From positions 1 to 42,030 of the forward strand of contig NZ_BCQP01000084.1 of the NCBI RefSeq assembly GCF_001552135.1: a DNA stretch of 42,030 nucleotides. Reading direction: 5' to 3'. The notes under the pieces are model-generated. The model did no database searches, was not told the DNA's origin, and saw nothing but the letters and a program-made list of their open reading frames with translations. Shown piece by piece: positions 8,042 through 15,602 of the stretch; within the stretch, counting starts at the first letter, position 1, and the number at the start of each line of letters is the position of its first letter. The DNA comes from Actinomadura chibensis NBRC 106107. GTDB lineage: Bacteria > Actinomycetota > Actinomycetes > Streptosporangiales > Streptosporangiaceae. The position numbers and the translations under genes are program-made.

Positions 8042-8455
8042 ATGGGCGACGAGGGGTCGGTGCGGGTCGATCTGTGGATCTGGTCCGTCCGCCTGCTGAA
8101 GACCCGCTCGATGGCGACGACCGCGTGCCGCGCGGGCCATGTGCGGGTGAACGACGAGCGCGCGAAGCCGTCCACGACGGTGAAGCCGGGCGACGAGGTC
8201 CGGCTCCGGCACGGCGGGCGCGAGCGGATCGTCGTGGTGCGGAAGATCGTCCGCAAGCGGGTCGGCGCGCCCGTCGCGCAGGAGTGCCTGATCGACAAGA
8301 GCCCGCCCCCGCCGCCGTCGGAGGCGCTCGTCCCGGTCGGCCGCCGGGACCGCGGCGCGGGCCGTCCCACCAAGCGCGACCGCCGCGAGCTGGAGCGCAT
8401 CCTCGACCGCTACCGCGCCCTGAACGAGCCCGCCCCGCCGGACGACGACCGCTAG
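8042..8455 (+). CDS. S4-domain RNA-binding protein (Hsp15-like)
   Basis: 137 residues from ATG 8042. ATGs at 8012 and 8033 in the same frame are alternatives; the conserved part begins at VRVDLWIWSVRLLKTRS. The S4 fold occupies about residues 6-70 (RAGHVRVNDERAKPSTTVKPGDEVRL). A basic C-terminal segment (GAGRPTKRDRRELERILDRYR) is typical of actinobacterial members. Hsp15-type S4 proteins bind structured RNA, and the E. coli protein recycles stalled 50S-tRNA complexes; that role here is inferred from homology. Cytoplasmic. It converges on the MFS gene with a hairpin between them. Confidence 0.85.
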   Translation: MGDEGSVRVDLWIWSVRLLKTRSMATTACRAGHVRVNDERAKPSTTVKPGDEVRLRHGGRERIVVVRKIVRKRVGAPVAQECLIDKSPPPPPSEALVPVGRRDRGAGRPTKRDRRELERILDRYRALNEPAPPDDDR

Positions 8456-8461
8456 CGACCG

Positions 8462-8482
8462 GCTACCCGTTCGCCGGGTAGC
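8462..8482. terminator. Bidirectional terminator between S4 and MFS genes
   Basis: Perfect 8-bp arms GCTACCCG / CGGGTAGC around the five-base loop TTCGC. It follows the S4 gene stop by a few bases and overlaps the last codons of the converging MFS gene. Confidence 0.6.
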
Positions 8483-9875
8483 GGCGTTCGGACTCCAGCG
8501 CGGACGCCACGTCGCGCGGGTAGTCGCGCCGCGCCCGCGTCAGCAGCAGGCCGTTGGCGAGCAGCGGCAGCAGGGCCAGCAGGAACACGCGGTTCAGGCC
8601 GACCGCCGTCCCGCCGCCGGTGTCGAGCAGGCCGGACATCCAGCCGAACAGGACCGGCGCGATCGCCTCGGCGGTCATCCGGACGATCGTCCGGATGCTC
8701 TCCGCGCGCCCCCACAGCCGGAAGTGGACGACGTCCAGCCGCACCGCGTCCAGCGGCGGGTTCGCGGCCGCGAGCGCGGCCGCGGCCAGCGTGAACAGCG
8801 GCAGCGCGACCAGCGCGTCGCGGGTGAACAGGGCGGGCAGGAACAGCGCCGCCGACGCCGTGAACGCCGCGCCGGGGACGGTCACCCGCGCGCTGACCCG
8901 GCCGCGCCGGACGAGCCGGTCCGCGAGCCGCCCGCCGACGAGCACGCCGCCCATCGCCGCCGCGCCGATCACCGGCAGGAACCCCGACAGCTCGCCCCGC
9001 CCGATCCCGTACCGCTCCTGGACGAACACGAGCGCGAACGTCCGGAGCCCGGCGAAGAAGAAGTAGCCGAACGCGGACGCGACGATGATGATCACGTTCG
9101 TCCGGATCCGGAGGACGTGCGCGGCGGCCTGGGCGAGCGTCATCCGCGCCGGGTCGGTGCGCAGGACGTTCTCCGGCCGCGGCGGGACCCGCCGCCGCGC
9201 CACCTGCTCCTGCGCGGGCTCCGCGTCCGGCCCGCGCGCGCCGCCGCCGCCCTGCGCGCCGCGCGCCGGCTCCGCGAGCCCCCACCACAGCCCCGCCGCC
9301 AGGCCGAGCCCGAGCAGCGCGACGAACCAGAACGAGACGCGCCAGCTCAGCAGTGCGGCGATGTTGCCGCCGACGAGCAGCCCGAACCCGACCCCGACCA
9401 GCTCGCCCGCGAGGACGCGCCCGTACATCCCGGCCCGCTCCGCGGTCGGGAAGTAGTCGCCGATCAGCGACGCGACCGTCGGACCCGCGGTGGCGGTGAC
9501 CGCGCCGAGCGCGATCCTGGAGCACAGCAGCCACTCGAACGAGGTGGCCACCCCGCCGACGATCATCGCGAGGCTCCACAGCACCACGCTCCCGGCGAGC
9601 AGCGGCACCCGCGGCACGCGGTCCGTCAGGTACCCGACCGGGAGCGTCGCGACCGCGCCGACCGCCGCCGGAGCCGCGGTGAGCACCCCCACCTTCGTGT
9701 TGCCGATGTGCAGCGAGTGCCGCAGCTCGTGGACGATCGCGCCGATCACCCCGGTGTCGGCCGCGTTGAGCGCGAGCACGCAGGCGAGGAGCACGACGAC
9801 GCGGGCCCGGCGGTCCCCGCCGGACCGGCCGGCCGGCGCACGCCGCCAGGGCCGCGGACCACGCGCCGACGTCAC
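8463..9875 (-). CDS. MFS transporter, drug-efflux-like
   Basis: 470 residues from a GTG at 9875. No strong Shine-Dalgarno is seen, so the start could be somewhat downstream. Hydrophobic segments are consistent with about 12 transmembrane helices in two halves. The cytoplasmic loop after TM2 has the MFS motif GYLTDRVPRVPLL, and the loop between TM6 and TM7 is long and hydrophilic (GGGGARGPDAEPAQEQVARR). The N-terminal half resembles AraJ/CmlA-type efflux permeases (ALGAVTATAGPTVASLIGDYFPTAERAGMYGRV). It would export an unknown compound by proton antiport. It stands alone, with no regulator within 500 bases. Confidence 0.85.
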   Translation of the reverse strand: MTSARGPRPWRRAPAGRSGGDRRARVVVLLACVLALNAADTGVIGAIVHELRHSLHIGNTKVGVLTAAPAAVGAVATLPVGYLTDRVPRVPLLAGSVVLWSLAMIVGGVATSFEWLLCSRIALGAVTATAGPTVASLIGDYFPTAERAGMYGRVLAGELVGVGFGLLVGGNIAALLSWRVSFWFVALLGLGLAAGLWWGLAEPARGAQGGGGARGPDAEPAQEQVARRRVPPRPENVLRTDPARMTLAQAAAHVLRIRTNVIIIVASAFGYFFFAGLRTFALVFVQERYGIGRGELSGFLPVIGAAAMGGVLVGGRLADRLVRRGRVSARVTVPGAAFTASAALFLPALFTRDALVALPLFTLAAAALAAANPPLDAVRLDVVHFRLWGRAESIRTIVRMTAEAIAPVLFGWMSGLLDTGGGTAVGLNRVFLLALLPLLANGLLLTRARRDYPRDVASALESERRYPANG

Positions 9876-10308
9876 CGATCACTTCTGCCCGCCCCCCGAC
9901 CAGGTATGTCATCGATCCCGGGGCGCCCGTCGGCCCGGACGGCGGCGAAGCGGCCGATCACGGTGATCCGCCCATGAGCCGCCGTCTCCCCGCAACTCGC
10001 GCACCACCCGGACCGCCCGCGGGTCGCGCGCGGCGTCAAAGTCTCCTGCCACGGCGGCCATTCCGCTCCAGGGCGCCGTTCTCGCCGACCGTTGCGAAGA
10101 GCTGTGCCGCGATGCCGAAATGCGGTGTCGCCGGACGCGGTGTCCGGCGCCATTTCTCAAGGCCGAAGACGGTGGCCAACTCGATCCGCGCCCGGATCTT
10201 CACGAAAGACGATTAAAAGTGGGCGCGCGAATGTGCGCTCGATCCCGTGCAACGCGGGATGTCTTTTTCGGCCGGGGTGGTCGCGTTGGGCGGAGGTAAT
10301 TGCGAACA

Positions 10309-10326
10309 TCCTGGTATACTCCAGGA
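10309..10326. promoter_or_regulatory. Inverted repeat TCCTGG-N6-CCAGGA
   Basis: TCCTGG (10309-10314) and CCAGGA (10321-10326) flank TATACT, which itself resembles a -10 hexamer. The element lies about 85 bases upstream of the TetR start. It is a candidate operator, different in sequence from the CGACCGAC-type sites downstream. Confidence 0.4.
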
Positions 10327-10364
10327 CCAAAGCGATCATGGGGGAGTTCCGCTCCGGCTCACAA

Positions 10365-10389
10365 GGTCGGCCGACCCCCTTGATACTTT
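10365..10389 (+). promoter_or_regulatory. Palindrome GGTCGGCCGACC and extended -10 upstream of TetR
   Basis: The perfect 12-bp palindrome GGTCGGCCGACC (10365-10376) contains the half-sites GGTCGG and CCGACC of the downstream operators, but in reversed order. It sits just upstream of TGATACTTT (10381-10389), readable as an extended -10 (TGN-TACTTT). The same hexamer TACTTT is the proposed -10 of the amidase promoter. The arrangement suggests regulation of the TetR gene, possibly autoregulation. Confidence 0.45.
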
Positions 10390-10411
10390 CCAGTGAGCGG
10401 AGTGTACGCGG

Positions 10412-11026
10412 ATGTCGGAAGCTGAATCGGCGCGCCGGTCGAGGCGGCGGCAGATGTCAAAGGACGAGCGGCGGGCGGAGATCATCCAGACCGCCGCCGA
10501 CCTGTTCGAGAAATTGGGGTACTCCGGCGCCTCCATGGACGACATCGCCGCCGCGGTCGGAATCGGAAAGCCGACTCTGTACCACTACTTCCGGAGCAAG
10601 TCGGAACTGCTGTGGTACATGCACGAAGAGCTGATCGACGGCCTGATCGAATCGCATCGGGCCCGCGTCGAGCAGGGGGTGGCGCCGGAGGAACTGCTGC
10701 GCGGCGTGATCCACGACTTCCTGCTCAACATCGCCACCCGGCGCGGGCAGTGCCGGGTCTTCTTCGAGAACCACCGCGAGCTTCCCGACGCCGATCTCGC
10801 CGTCGCGACCGAGAAACGCGTCCGGTACGAGGCGATGATCGAGGAGGTCATCCGCGACGGCATCGCCGCCGGCACGTTCCGCCAGGTCGACACCAAGCTG
10901 TTCAGCCTCGCGATATTCGGGATGAGCAACTGGGCCTACCAGTGGTACCACTCGGACGGCCGATTCACCCATGACGAGATCGCCGACGCCTTCTGGGACT
11001 ACGCCTACCGCGGCCTGATGCCCTGA
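10412..11026 (+). CDS. TetR-family regulator (KstR2/fatty-acid-type C-terminus)
   Basis: 204 residues from ATG 10412; ATG 10454 (MSKDERRAEII) is an alternative start. The TetR DNA-binding domain spans about 18-66, with the recognition helix region SMDDIAAAVGIGKPTLYHYFRSKSELL. The ligand domain (VFFENHRELPDAD, then FSLAIFGMSNWAYQWYHSDG) resembles TetR regulators of acyl-CoA and steroid catabolism such as KstR2, which sense CoA thioesters. It is convergent with the symporter gene and lies next to a catabolic cluster carrying repeated TetR-like palindromes. It is the likeliest regulator of those sites, though no direct proof is visible and its own upstream region lacks the exact operator. Confidence 0.88.
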   Translation: MSEAESARRSRRRQMSKDERRAEIIQTAADLFEKLGYSGASMDDIAAAVGIGKPTLYHYFRSKSELLWYMHEELIDGLIESHRARVEQGVAPEELLRGVIHDFLLNIATRRGQCRVFFENHRELPDADLAVATEKRVRYEAMIEEVIRDGIAAGTFRQVDTKLFSLAIFGMSNWAYQWYHSDGRFTHDEIADAFWDYAYRGLMP

Positions 11027-11050
11027 CGGATCGGAGGGCATCAGGCCGCG
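11009..11050. terminator. Bidirectional terminator with 16-bp arms
   Basis: Perfect 16-bp inverted repeat (11009-11024 and 11035-11050; core GGCCTGATGCCC / GGGCATCAGGCC) with a ten-base loop. It lies between the converging TetR and symporter genes. The left arm covers the last codons of the TetR gene and the first base of its stop codon. Confidence 0.8.
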
Positions 11051-11057
11051 TCTCGGC

Positions 11058-12473
11058 TCAGGCGGTGGGGACCGCGTCGCCCGGTCCGGGCGGCGGCGGG
11101 GTGTCCTCCTCGGTCGGCTCCAGCGCGGGCGACTCGGTGTCGTTCCGGTAGGTCTCCGGCAGGAGCAGCACCGAGACGACGGTGACCAGGCACACCCCGG
11201 CCATGTAGGCGGCGATGGACAGCCACGTCCCCGTCCAGGCGTACAGGGACGTCGCGATGAGCGGCGCCAGCGCCCCGCCGATCACCGACGCCACCTGGAT
11301 GCTGAGCGACATCGCCGAGTAGCGCGTCGCGGTCGGGAACGTCTCGGCGAAGAACGCGCCCTGCGGCGCGTACATCGTGGTGTGCACCAGCCCCAGCCCG
11401 ACGATGAACGCGAACGCGATGACGACGGGCGACTCGGTGTTCAGCAGCGGCCAGAACGCGAACGCCCACCCGCCGAGCAGCAGCGAACCGGCGATCATCA
11501 TCGTCCGGCGGCCGACCCGGTCCGACAGCGCGCCCGCGACGGGCAGCATCACGAGCTGGACGGCGGCCCCGACCAGCACGCCCAGCAGGATCCGGCTCTT
11601 CGGCATGTCGAGGATGTCGTCGTTCGTCCCGTAGGCGACGGCGAACGTCATGAAGAGGTAGTAGGTGACGTTGATGCCGACGTAGGCGCCGCCGATGAGG
11701 ACGATCTTCCGCGGGTACCGGCTCAGCGCCTCCAGCACCGGCGACCGCCCCCGCCTCGGCGCCGCCTCGACCGGCCGGTCCGCGGGCGCGGCGTCCGCCT
11801 GGAGGCGCTTGAACGCCTTCGTCTCCTCGATCCGCAGCTGGATGTAGACGGTCAGCGCGAGGAGGGCGACGCTCGCGAGGAACGGCAGCCGCCAGCCCCA
11901 CGAGTCGAACCCGTCCGAGGTGGTGACGAGGTCGGTGAGCAGGAACGCGAGGTTGCCGACGAGGATCCCGGCGGGCCCGCCCGCGAGCGCGAAGCTGGAC
12001 AGGAAGCCGCGCCGGCGCGGCGGCGCGTTCTCCATCGCGAGCAGGATCACCCCGCCGGTCTGGCCGCCGAGCGCGATCCCCTGGACGAGCCGCAGCAGCA
12101 CGAGCAGCAGCGGCGCCGCCGGGCCGATGTCGTCGTAGGTGGGCAGGACGCCGATGAGCGTGGTGCCGAGGCCCATCGTCAGCAGCACCATGACGAGGGA
12201 CCGCTTGCGCCCGTGGACGTCCCCGAGATGCCCGAAGATCACCGCGCCGAGCGGCCGCGCGAGGAACCCGACCGCGAACGTCGAGAAGGACAGCAGCGCC
12301 CCGGCGAGCGGGCTCTGCCCCGGGAAGAACAGGTCGGGGAAGACCAGCGCGGCGGCGGTCCCGTAGATGAAGAAGTCGTAGTTCTCGATGCTGGACGCCG
12401 CCAGCGCTGCGGCGGCGATCTTCGCGGTGCCCTTGCTGAGCCCGCCCTTCGCGGGTGCCTTTTCCGAGACCAT
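11058..12473 (-). CDS. MHS-family (metabolite:H+) MFS symporter
   Basis: 471 residues, ATG at 12473. It has about 12 membrane segments. The start IENYDFFIYGTAAALVFPDLFFPG and the loop FGHLGDVHGRKRSLV are typical of the metabolite:proton symporter branch (ShiA, ProP, KgtP, benzoate/phthalate transporters). Members import organic acids, osmolytes or aromatic compounds with protons. The C-terminal tail is Pro/Glu-rich. Divergent from the LLM oxidoreductase gene across a region containing a 30-bp perfect palindrome, so it probably belongs to the catabolic regulon and imports its substrate. The substrate cannot be read from sequence. Confidence 0.9.
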   Translation of the reverse strand: MVSEKAPAKGGLSKGTAKIAAAALAASSIENYDFFIYGTAAALVFPDLFFPGQSPLAGALLSFSTFAVGFLARPLGAVIFGHLGDVHGRKRSLVMVLLTMGLGTTLIGVLPTYDDIGPAAPLLLVLLRLVQGIALGGQTGGVILLAMENAPPRRRGFLSSFALAGGPAGILVGNLAFLLTDLVTTSDGFDSWGWRLPFLASVALLALTVYIQLRIEETKAFKRLQADAAPADRPVEAAPRRGRSPVLEALSRYPRKIVLIGGAYVGINVTYYLFMTFAVAYGTNDDILDMPKSRILLGVLVGAAVQLVMLPVAGALSDRVGRRTMMIAGSLLLGGWAFAFWPLLNTESPVVIAFAFIVGLGLVHTTMYAPQGAFFAETFPTATRYSAMSLSIQVASVIGGALAPLIATSLYAWTGTWLSIAAYMAGVCLVTVVSVLLLPETYRNDTESPALEPTEEDTPPPPGPGDAVPTA

Positions 12474-12682
12474 CCGCGTTTCCTTTCCTACGACGTGGCG
12501 GACCGCCGTTCCGACGGTCGCGCGACCACTTGCCGCATGGCGTGGAAAACGTCGTCACCCGGGACTCGGAAAGGCCCGGCCGATCGATTTCCCGCCTCGG
12601 CGCAGGTCCGCGCTGGCGCCCCCGGGCAGCGCTTTGAGGTTCGGCCGCGACGGCATCGGCGGCGGCCACCTCGACTTCGACT

Positions 12683-12712
12683 CTCTCACGACCGACCGGT
12701 CGGTCGTGAGAG
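12683..12712. promoter_or_regulatory. 30-bp perfect palindromic operator (site A)
   Basis: Perfect inverted repeat with 15-bp arms and no spacer; the core 18 bases are CGACCGACCGGTCGGTCG, flanked by CTCTCA and TGAGAG. It lies between the divergent symporter and LLM genes. The same core recurs at 15331-15354 and 15565-15582. The size and symmetry suit a TetR-family dimer or pair of dimers. Confidence 0.88.
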
Positions 12713-12713
12713 T

Positions 12714-12742
12714 ACGATCCCAGCTCAGCGGGGAGGTGTCAA
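12714..12742 (-). promoter_or_regulatory. Putative symporter promoter next to site A
   Basis: Read on the minus strand: a perfect -35 TTGACA (12742-12737), a 17-base spacer, then GATCGT (12719-12714), which keeps the A at position 2 and T at position 6 of a -10. Site A begins directly downstream and would cover the start of transcription, consistent with repression. Confidence 0.45.
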
Positions 12743-12750
12743 CCCTTCAC
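12724..12750. promoter_or_regulatory. Shared 26-27 base element near site A (copy also at 15395-15420)
   Basis: This segment (CTCAGCGGGGA, then CAACCCTTCAC) is nearly repeated at 15395-15420 (CTCGGCGGGGA, then CAACCCTTCAC) with one base of length difference in the middle. Both copies lie beside a CGACCGAC operator. In this copy the minus strand carries the TTGACA of the putative symporter promoter. It could be a conserved promoter segment or the site of a second regulator. Confidence 0.5.
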
Positions 12751-12904
12751 CGCGCGATTTCCGGGCCTTTCCAATGTTGCCGCGCGAGGTCCGCGCGCCT
12801 AGGCTCGCAGGAGCCGATCGGACGAAATCGGTGATCTCGCACCGGGGCGAATCCGGTTCGGTTCCGGGTAATTAAGGGATGACGACGACAAGGCCGGTGA
12901 GCGC

Positions 12905-13735
12905 ATGAAGTTCGGCATCTACACGCTATTGACCGCGACCAGCGTCCGACCCGACGTATTGGCCCGAGCGGCGGAGGAACGCGGTTTCGACTCCCTGTTC
13001 ATCGCCGAGCACTCGCATATTCCGGTGAAGCGCGAGACCCTCTGGCAGGGCCGCGCCGAACTGCCGGACGCCTATTACCGCACCCTCGCCCCGTTCCCCG
13101 CGCTCGCCGCGGCGGCCGTGGCGAGCTCGACCCTGCTGCTCGGCACGGCGGTCGCGCTGATCCCGCAGCGGGACACGATCCACACCGCCAAGGAGGTCGC
13201 GACCCTGGACGTGATCTCCGGTGGGCGCGCCCTCCTCGGCGTCGGCGCCGGCTGGAACCGGGAGGAGATGCGCAACCACGGCATCGATCCCCGCACGCGC
13301 GGCGCGCGCCTCAACGAGCAGCTCGCCGCGATCAAGGCCATCTGGACCGAGGACGAGCCGGAGTTCCACGGCGACCACGTCGACTTCGACCCGATCCACC
13401 TGTGGCCGAAGCCGGTGCGCGAGCCGCATCCGCCGATCTACGTCGGCGGCGAGTCCCCCGCCGCGCTGGACCGGCTCGTCCGGTACGGGGACGGCTGGCT
13501 GCCGCGCGCCGCGACCCCGCCGGAGGAGATCCGCCGCGTGTCCGCGCTGCTCGCCGACCGGGGGCGGCCGGACGTCCCGATCACGCTCTGCGGGCTGGAG
13601 GCCGACGCCGGGGCGGTCGCGGCGCTGGCCGACGCCGGGGTGGAGCGCGTCGGGCTGGCGCTGCCGACCGTCCCGGAGGCGGACGCGCTCCGCGCCCTCG
13701 ACGACCTCGCCACATTCATCGAACCCCTGGGCTAG
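12905..13735 (+). CDS. LLM-class F420-dependent oxidoreductase
   Basis: 276 residues, ATG after GGTGAGCGC. Luciferase-like (beta/alpha)8 fold: MKFGIYTLL at the N-terminus, LARAAEERGFDSLFIAEHSHIP, LLLGTAVALIPQRDTIHTAKEVATLD, then GGRALLGVGAGWNREEM and PPIYVGGESPAALDRLVRYGDGW. The WNREEM and HTAKEVATLD signatures are typical of the actinobacterial F420-dependent subfamily (TIGR03619-type), which moves hydride between F420 and an organic substrate. Cytoplasmic. It diverges from the symporter across site A and is probably coregulated. The 169 bases upstream include a TAATTA (12869-12874) but no clear -35. Confidence 0.87.
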   Translation: MKFGIYTLLTATSVRPDVLARAAEERGFDSLFIAEHSHIPVKRETLWQGRAELPDAYYRTLAPFPALAAAAVASSTLLLGTAVALIPQRDTIHTAKEVATLDVISGGRALLGVGAGWNREEMRNHGIDPRTRGARLNEQLAAIKAIWTEDEPEFHGDHVDFDPIHLWPKPVREPHPPIYVGGESPAALDRLVRYGDGWLPRAATPPEEIRRVSALLADRGRPDVPITLCGLEADAGAVAALADAGVERVGLALPTVPEADALRALDDLATFIEPLG

Positions 13736-13763
13736 TCCCTCCGGCCGGACCGGCCAGTCCGCG

Positions 13764-15185
13764 TCACTGGGCGGCGGCGGCCGGCTTCGGCCGGGCGGAG
13801 ACCCGCGCCTCCGCCGGACGTGTCCGCTCGACCGCGTGGGCCACGGCCAGGACGAGCGGCTCCGCATGGCGCGGCCCCACGATCTGGAGGCCGATCGGCA
13901 GGCCGTCCGAGGTGAAGCCGACCGGGACGCTGATCGCCGGTTGGTGCGTCATGTTGAACGGGTAGGTGAACGGCGTCCACTCGGCCCAGTCGGACAGGCC
14001 GCTGCCCGGCGGCACGTCGTGCCCCGCCTCGAACGCCGGGATCGGGACGGTCGGCGTGATCAGCACGTCGTGCCGGGTGTGGAACTCGCCCATCCGGACG
14101 CTCAGCGCGAGCCGCTCCGCCTCCGCCGCCAGGTAGTCGCCCGCCGAGTGGCCGAGGCCCCGCTCGATCACGGCGCGCAGGCCGGGGTCGACGCCGTCCA
14201 GCGTGCCGAGCGCGTCCCGCCACTTCGCCGCGCCCGTGCACCACAGCACGGTGAACGCGGGCAGCGGGTCGGGGAAGCCGGGGTCGGCGGCCTCGACGCG
14301 CACGCCCTCGCCTTCCAGGGCGGCCACGGCGGCCGCGACGGCGGCGGCGACCTCGGGATGGACGTCCACGTACCCGAAGTCCGCGGAGAAGGCGGCGGTC
14401 ACACCGCGGACGTCCAGGTCGAGCGCCCGCGCGTAGGGGCCGTCGTGCGGGGCGAGCGCGTACGGGTCGCGGTGGTCGGGCGGCGCGAGCGCGTCCAGCA
14501 GGAGCGCCACGTCCTGGACGGTCCGCGCCATCGGCCCCGCGTGCGCCAGCACCGCGAGCGCGCTGAGCGGGTACTGCGAGACGCGGCCGTGCGTCGGCTT
14601 GAACCCGACGACGCCGCAGAACGCCGCCGGGATGCGGATCGAGCCGCCGCCGTCGGTGCCGACCGACAGCGGGCCCATGCCCGCCGCGACGGCGACCGCG
14701 CTGCCGCCGCTGGACCCGCCGGACGTGCGGGAGGTGTCCCACGGGTTGCGCGTCACGCCGGTCAGCGGGTTGTCGCACACGCCCTTCCACCCCATCTCGG
14801 GCGTGCTCGTCTTCCCGACCGGCACGAGGCCGCCCTCGCGGAGCCGGGCCGCGACGGGGCTGTCGACGTCCCAGGGCTGCGCGGGGTCGACGCGGCGTGA
14901 GCCGCGCAGCGTCGGCCAGCCCCGGGTGAGGAACAGGTCCTTGATCGACATCGGCACGCCGTCGAGCGGGCCCGCGGGCGCCCCGGCGCGCCAGCGCCGC
15001 TCGGCCGCGCGGGCGTCGGCGAGGGCGCGCTCCGGATCGACCAGGACGAAGGCGTTGTAGTCCGCGTCGCGGTCCTGGATCGCGCCGAGCGCGGCCGCGG
15101 TCGCCTCCACCGGGGAAAGGGTCCCGGCGGCGTAGGCGGCGACGAGTTCGGCCGCCGTCGGCGCATTGTCGAGATCGCCGGCCAT
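13764..15185 (-). CDS. Amidase-signature hydrolase
   Basis: 473 residues from the ATG at 15185, set by AGGAGG four bases upstream; the open frame continues upstream but lacks coding features. The amidase-signature catalytic triad is readable: Lys82 in PMSIKDLF, Ser158 in RTSGGSSGGSA and the nucleophile Ser182 in GTDGGGSIRIPA, followed by GVVGFKPTHGRVS. The C-terminal part ends PIGLQIVGPRHAEPLVL as in AtzF/GatA-like family members. No GatB/GatC partner is nearby, so it is a catabolic amidase or carbamate/ester hydrolase rather than the tRNA amidotransferase subunit. Divergent from the acyl-CoA dehydrogenase operon, with its promoter over operator site B. Confidence 0.92.
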   Translation of the reverse strand: MAGDLDNAPTAAELVAAYAAGTLSPVEATAAALGAIQDRDADYNAFVLVDPERALADARAAERRWRAGAPAGPLDGVPMSIKDLFLTRGWPTLRGSRRVDPAQPWDVDSPVAARLREGGLVPVGKTSTPEMGWKGVCDNPLTGVTRNPWDTSRTSGGSSGGSAVAVAAGMGPLSVGTDGGGSIRIPAAFCGVVGFKPTHGRVSQYPLSALAVLAHAGPMARTVQDVALLLDALAPPDHRDPYALAPHDGPYARALDLDVRGVTAAFSADFGYVDVHPEVAAAVAAAVAALEGEGVRVEAADPGFPDPLPAFTVLWCTGAAKWRDALGTLDGVDPGLRAVIERGLGHSAGDYLAAEAERLALSVRMGEFHTRHDVLITPTVPIPAFEAGHDVPPGSGLSDWAEWTPFTYPFNMTHQPAISVPVGFTSDGLPIGLQIVGPRHAEPLVLAVAHAVERTRPAEARVSARPKPAAAAQ

Positions 15186-15330
15186 CCGTCCTCCTGAGAA
15201 TTCGAAGTGGGGATATCTATTCCGTCGCAGCCGACGGCGGAAATGGTTGGACCAGATTTCTCGCCGGACTCGGAGGGTGCGTTTCTCGATCAAGGACCGG
15301 ATGAAAGGGCAGCTCAAGGCCGGTGCGGTC

Positions 15331-15354
15331 GCTCCCGACCGACCGGTCGGGAGC
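15331..15354. promoter_or_regulatory. Operator site B upstream of amidase
   Basis: Inverted repeat with 11-bp arms GCTCCCGACCG / CGGTCGGGAGC and a two-base centre. It shares the core CGACCGACCGGTCGG with site A. It lies immediately downstream of the minus-strand promoter at 15358-15387, at the expected start of amidase transcription. Confidence 0.82.
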
Positions 15355-15357
15355 CTC

Positions 15358-15387
15358 AAAGTAACACCGCCGCCGCGGGACCGTCAA
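15358..15387 (-). promoter_or_regulatory. Putative amidase promoter
   Basis: On the minus strand: TTGACG (15387-15382), an 18-base spacer and TACTTT (15363-15358), a good -10 by the TANNNT rule. Operator site B starts four bases downstream. The leader to the amidase ATG would be about 165 bases. Confidence 0.55.
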
Positions 15388-15394
15388 CCCCCAT

Positions 15395-15420
15395 CTCGGC
15401 GGGGATTGACAACCCTTCAC
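15395..15420. promoter_or_regulatory. Second copy of the shared element
   Basis: Copy of the element at 12724-12750 (CTCGGCGGGGATTGACAACC, then CTTCAC). On the plus strand it contains TTGACA at 15406-15411. It lies between operator sites B and C in the divergent amidase/acyl-CoA dehydrogenase region. Confidence 0.5.
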
Positions 15421-15529
15421 AGGCCGTTGTTCCATCCAAAAGAGCGAGTGGTCGAACCCATTTCAATACCGCCTTGGCATAACGCGTGCGGAGCGCTCCC
15501 CGCCCATTGATCCCGCGCGGGCCGCCCCC

Positions 15530-15558
15530 TTGACGCCCGGCCGGGGGCATGGAAAAGT
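15530..15558 (+). promoter_or_regulatory. Putative promoter of the nine-gene operon
   Basis: TTGACG (15530-15535), a 17-base spacer and AAAAGT (15553-15558). The -10 is weak, but operator site C starts seven bases downstream, exactly where transcription would begin. This mirrors the geometry of the amidase promoter with site B. Confidence 0.5.
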
Positions 15559-15564
15559 CGAAGC

Positions 15565-15582
15565 CGACCGACTGGTCGGTCG
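15565..15582. promoter_or_regulatory. Operator site C upstream of acyl-CoA dehydrogenase
   Basis: Inverted repeat CGACCGAC-TG-GTCGGTCG, differing from the core of site A by one base at the centre. It ends 20 bases before the ATG of the first operon gene, so a bound repressor would block initiation. Confidence 0.85.
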
Positions 15583-15602
15583 AGTGAAGGGTGTGACGGC
15601 GA

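Larger units (their letters stand above)
9876..10411. other. Intergenic region between MFS and TetR genes
   Basis: 536 bases, partly more AT-rich than the genes. No ORF here has convincing codon bias or homology; the frames read as Arg/Pro-rich noise. It holds two inverted repeats upstream of the TetR gene (10309-10326 and 10365-10376) and a possible extended -10 sequence, listed separately. Confidence 0.5.

Noticed and set aside
9974..10216. An 80-residue frame between the MFS and TetR genes
   Set aside because: Arg/Pro-rich composition, no ribosome-binding site of note and no recognisable motif; treated as non-coding.
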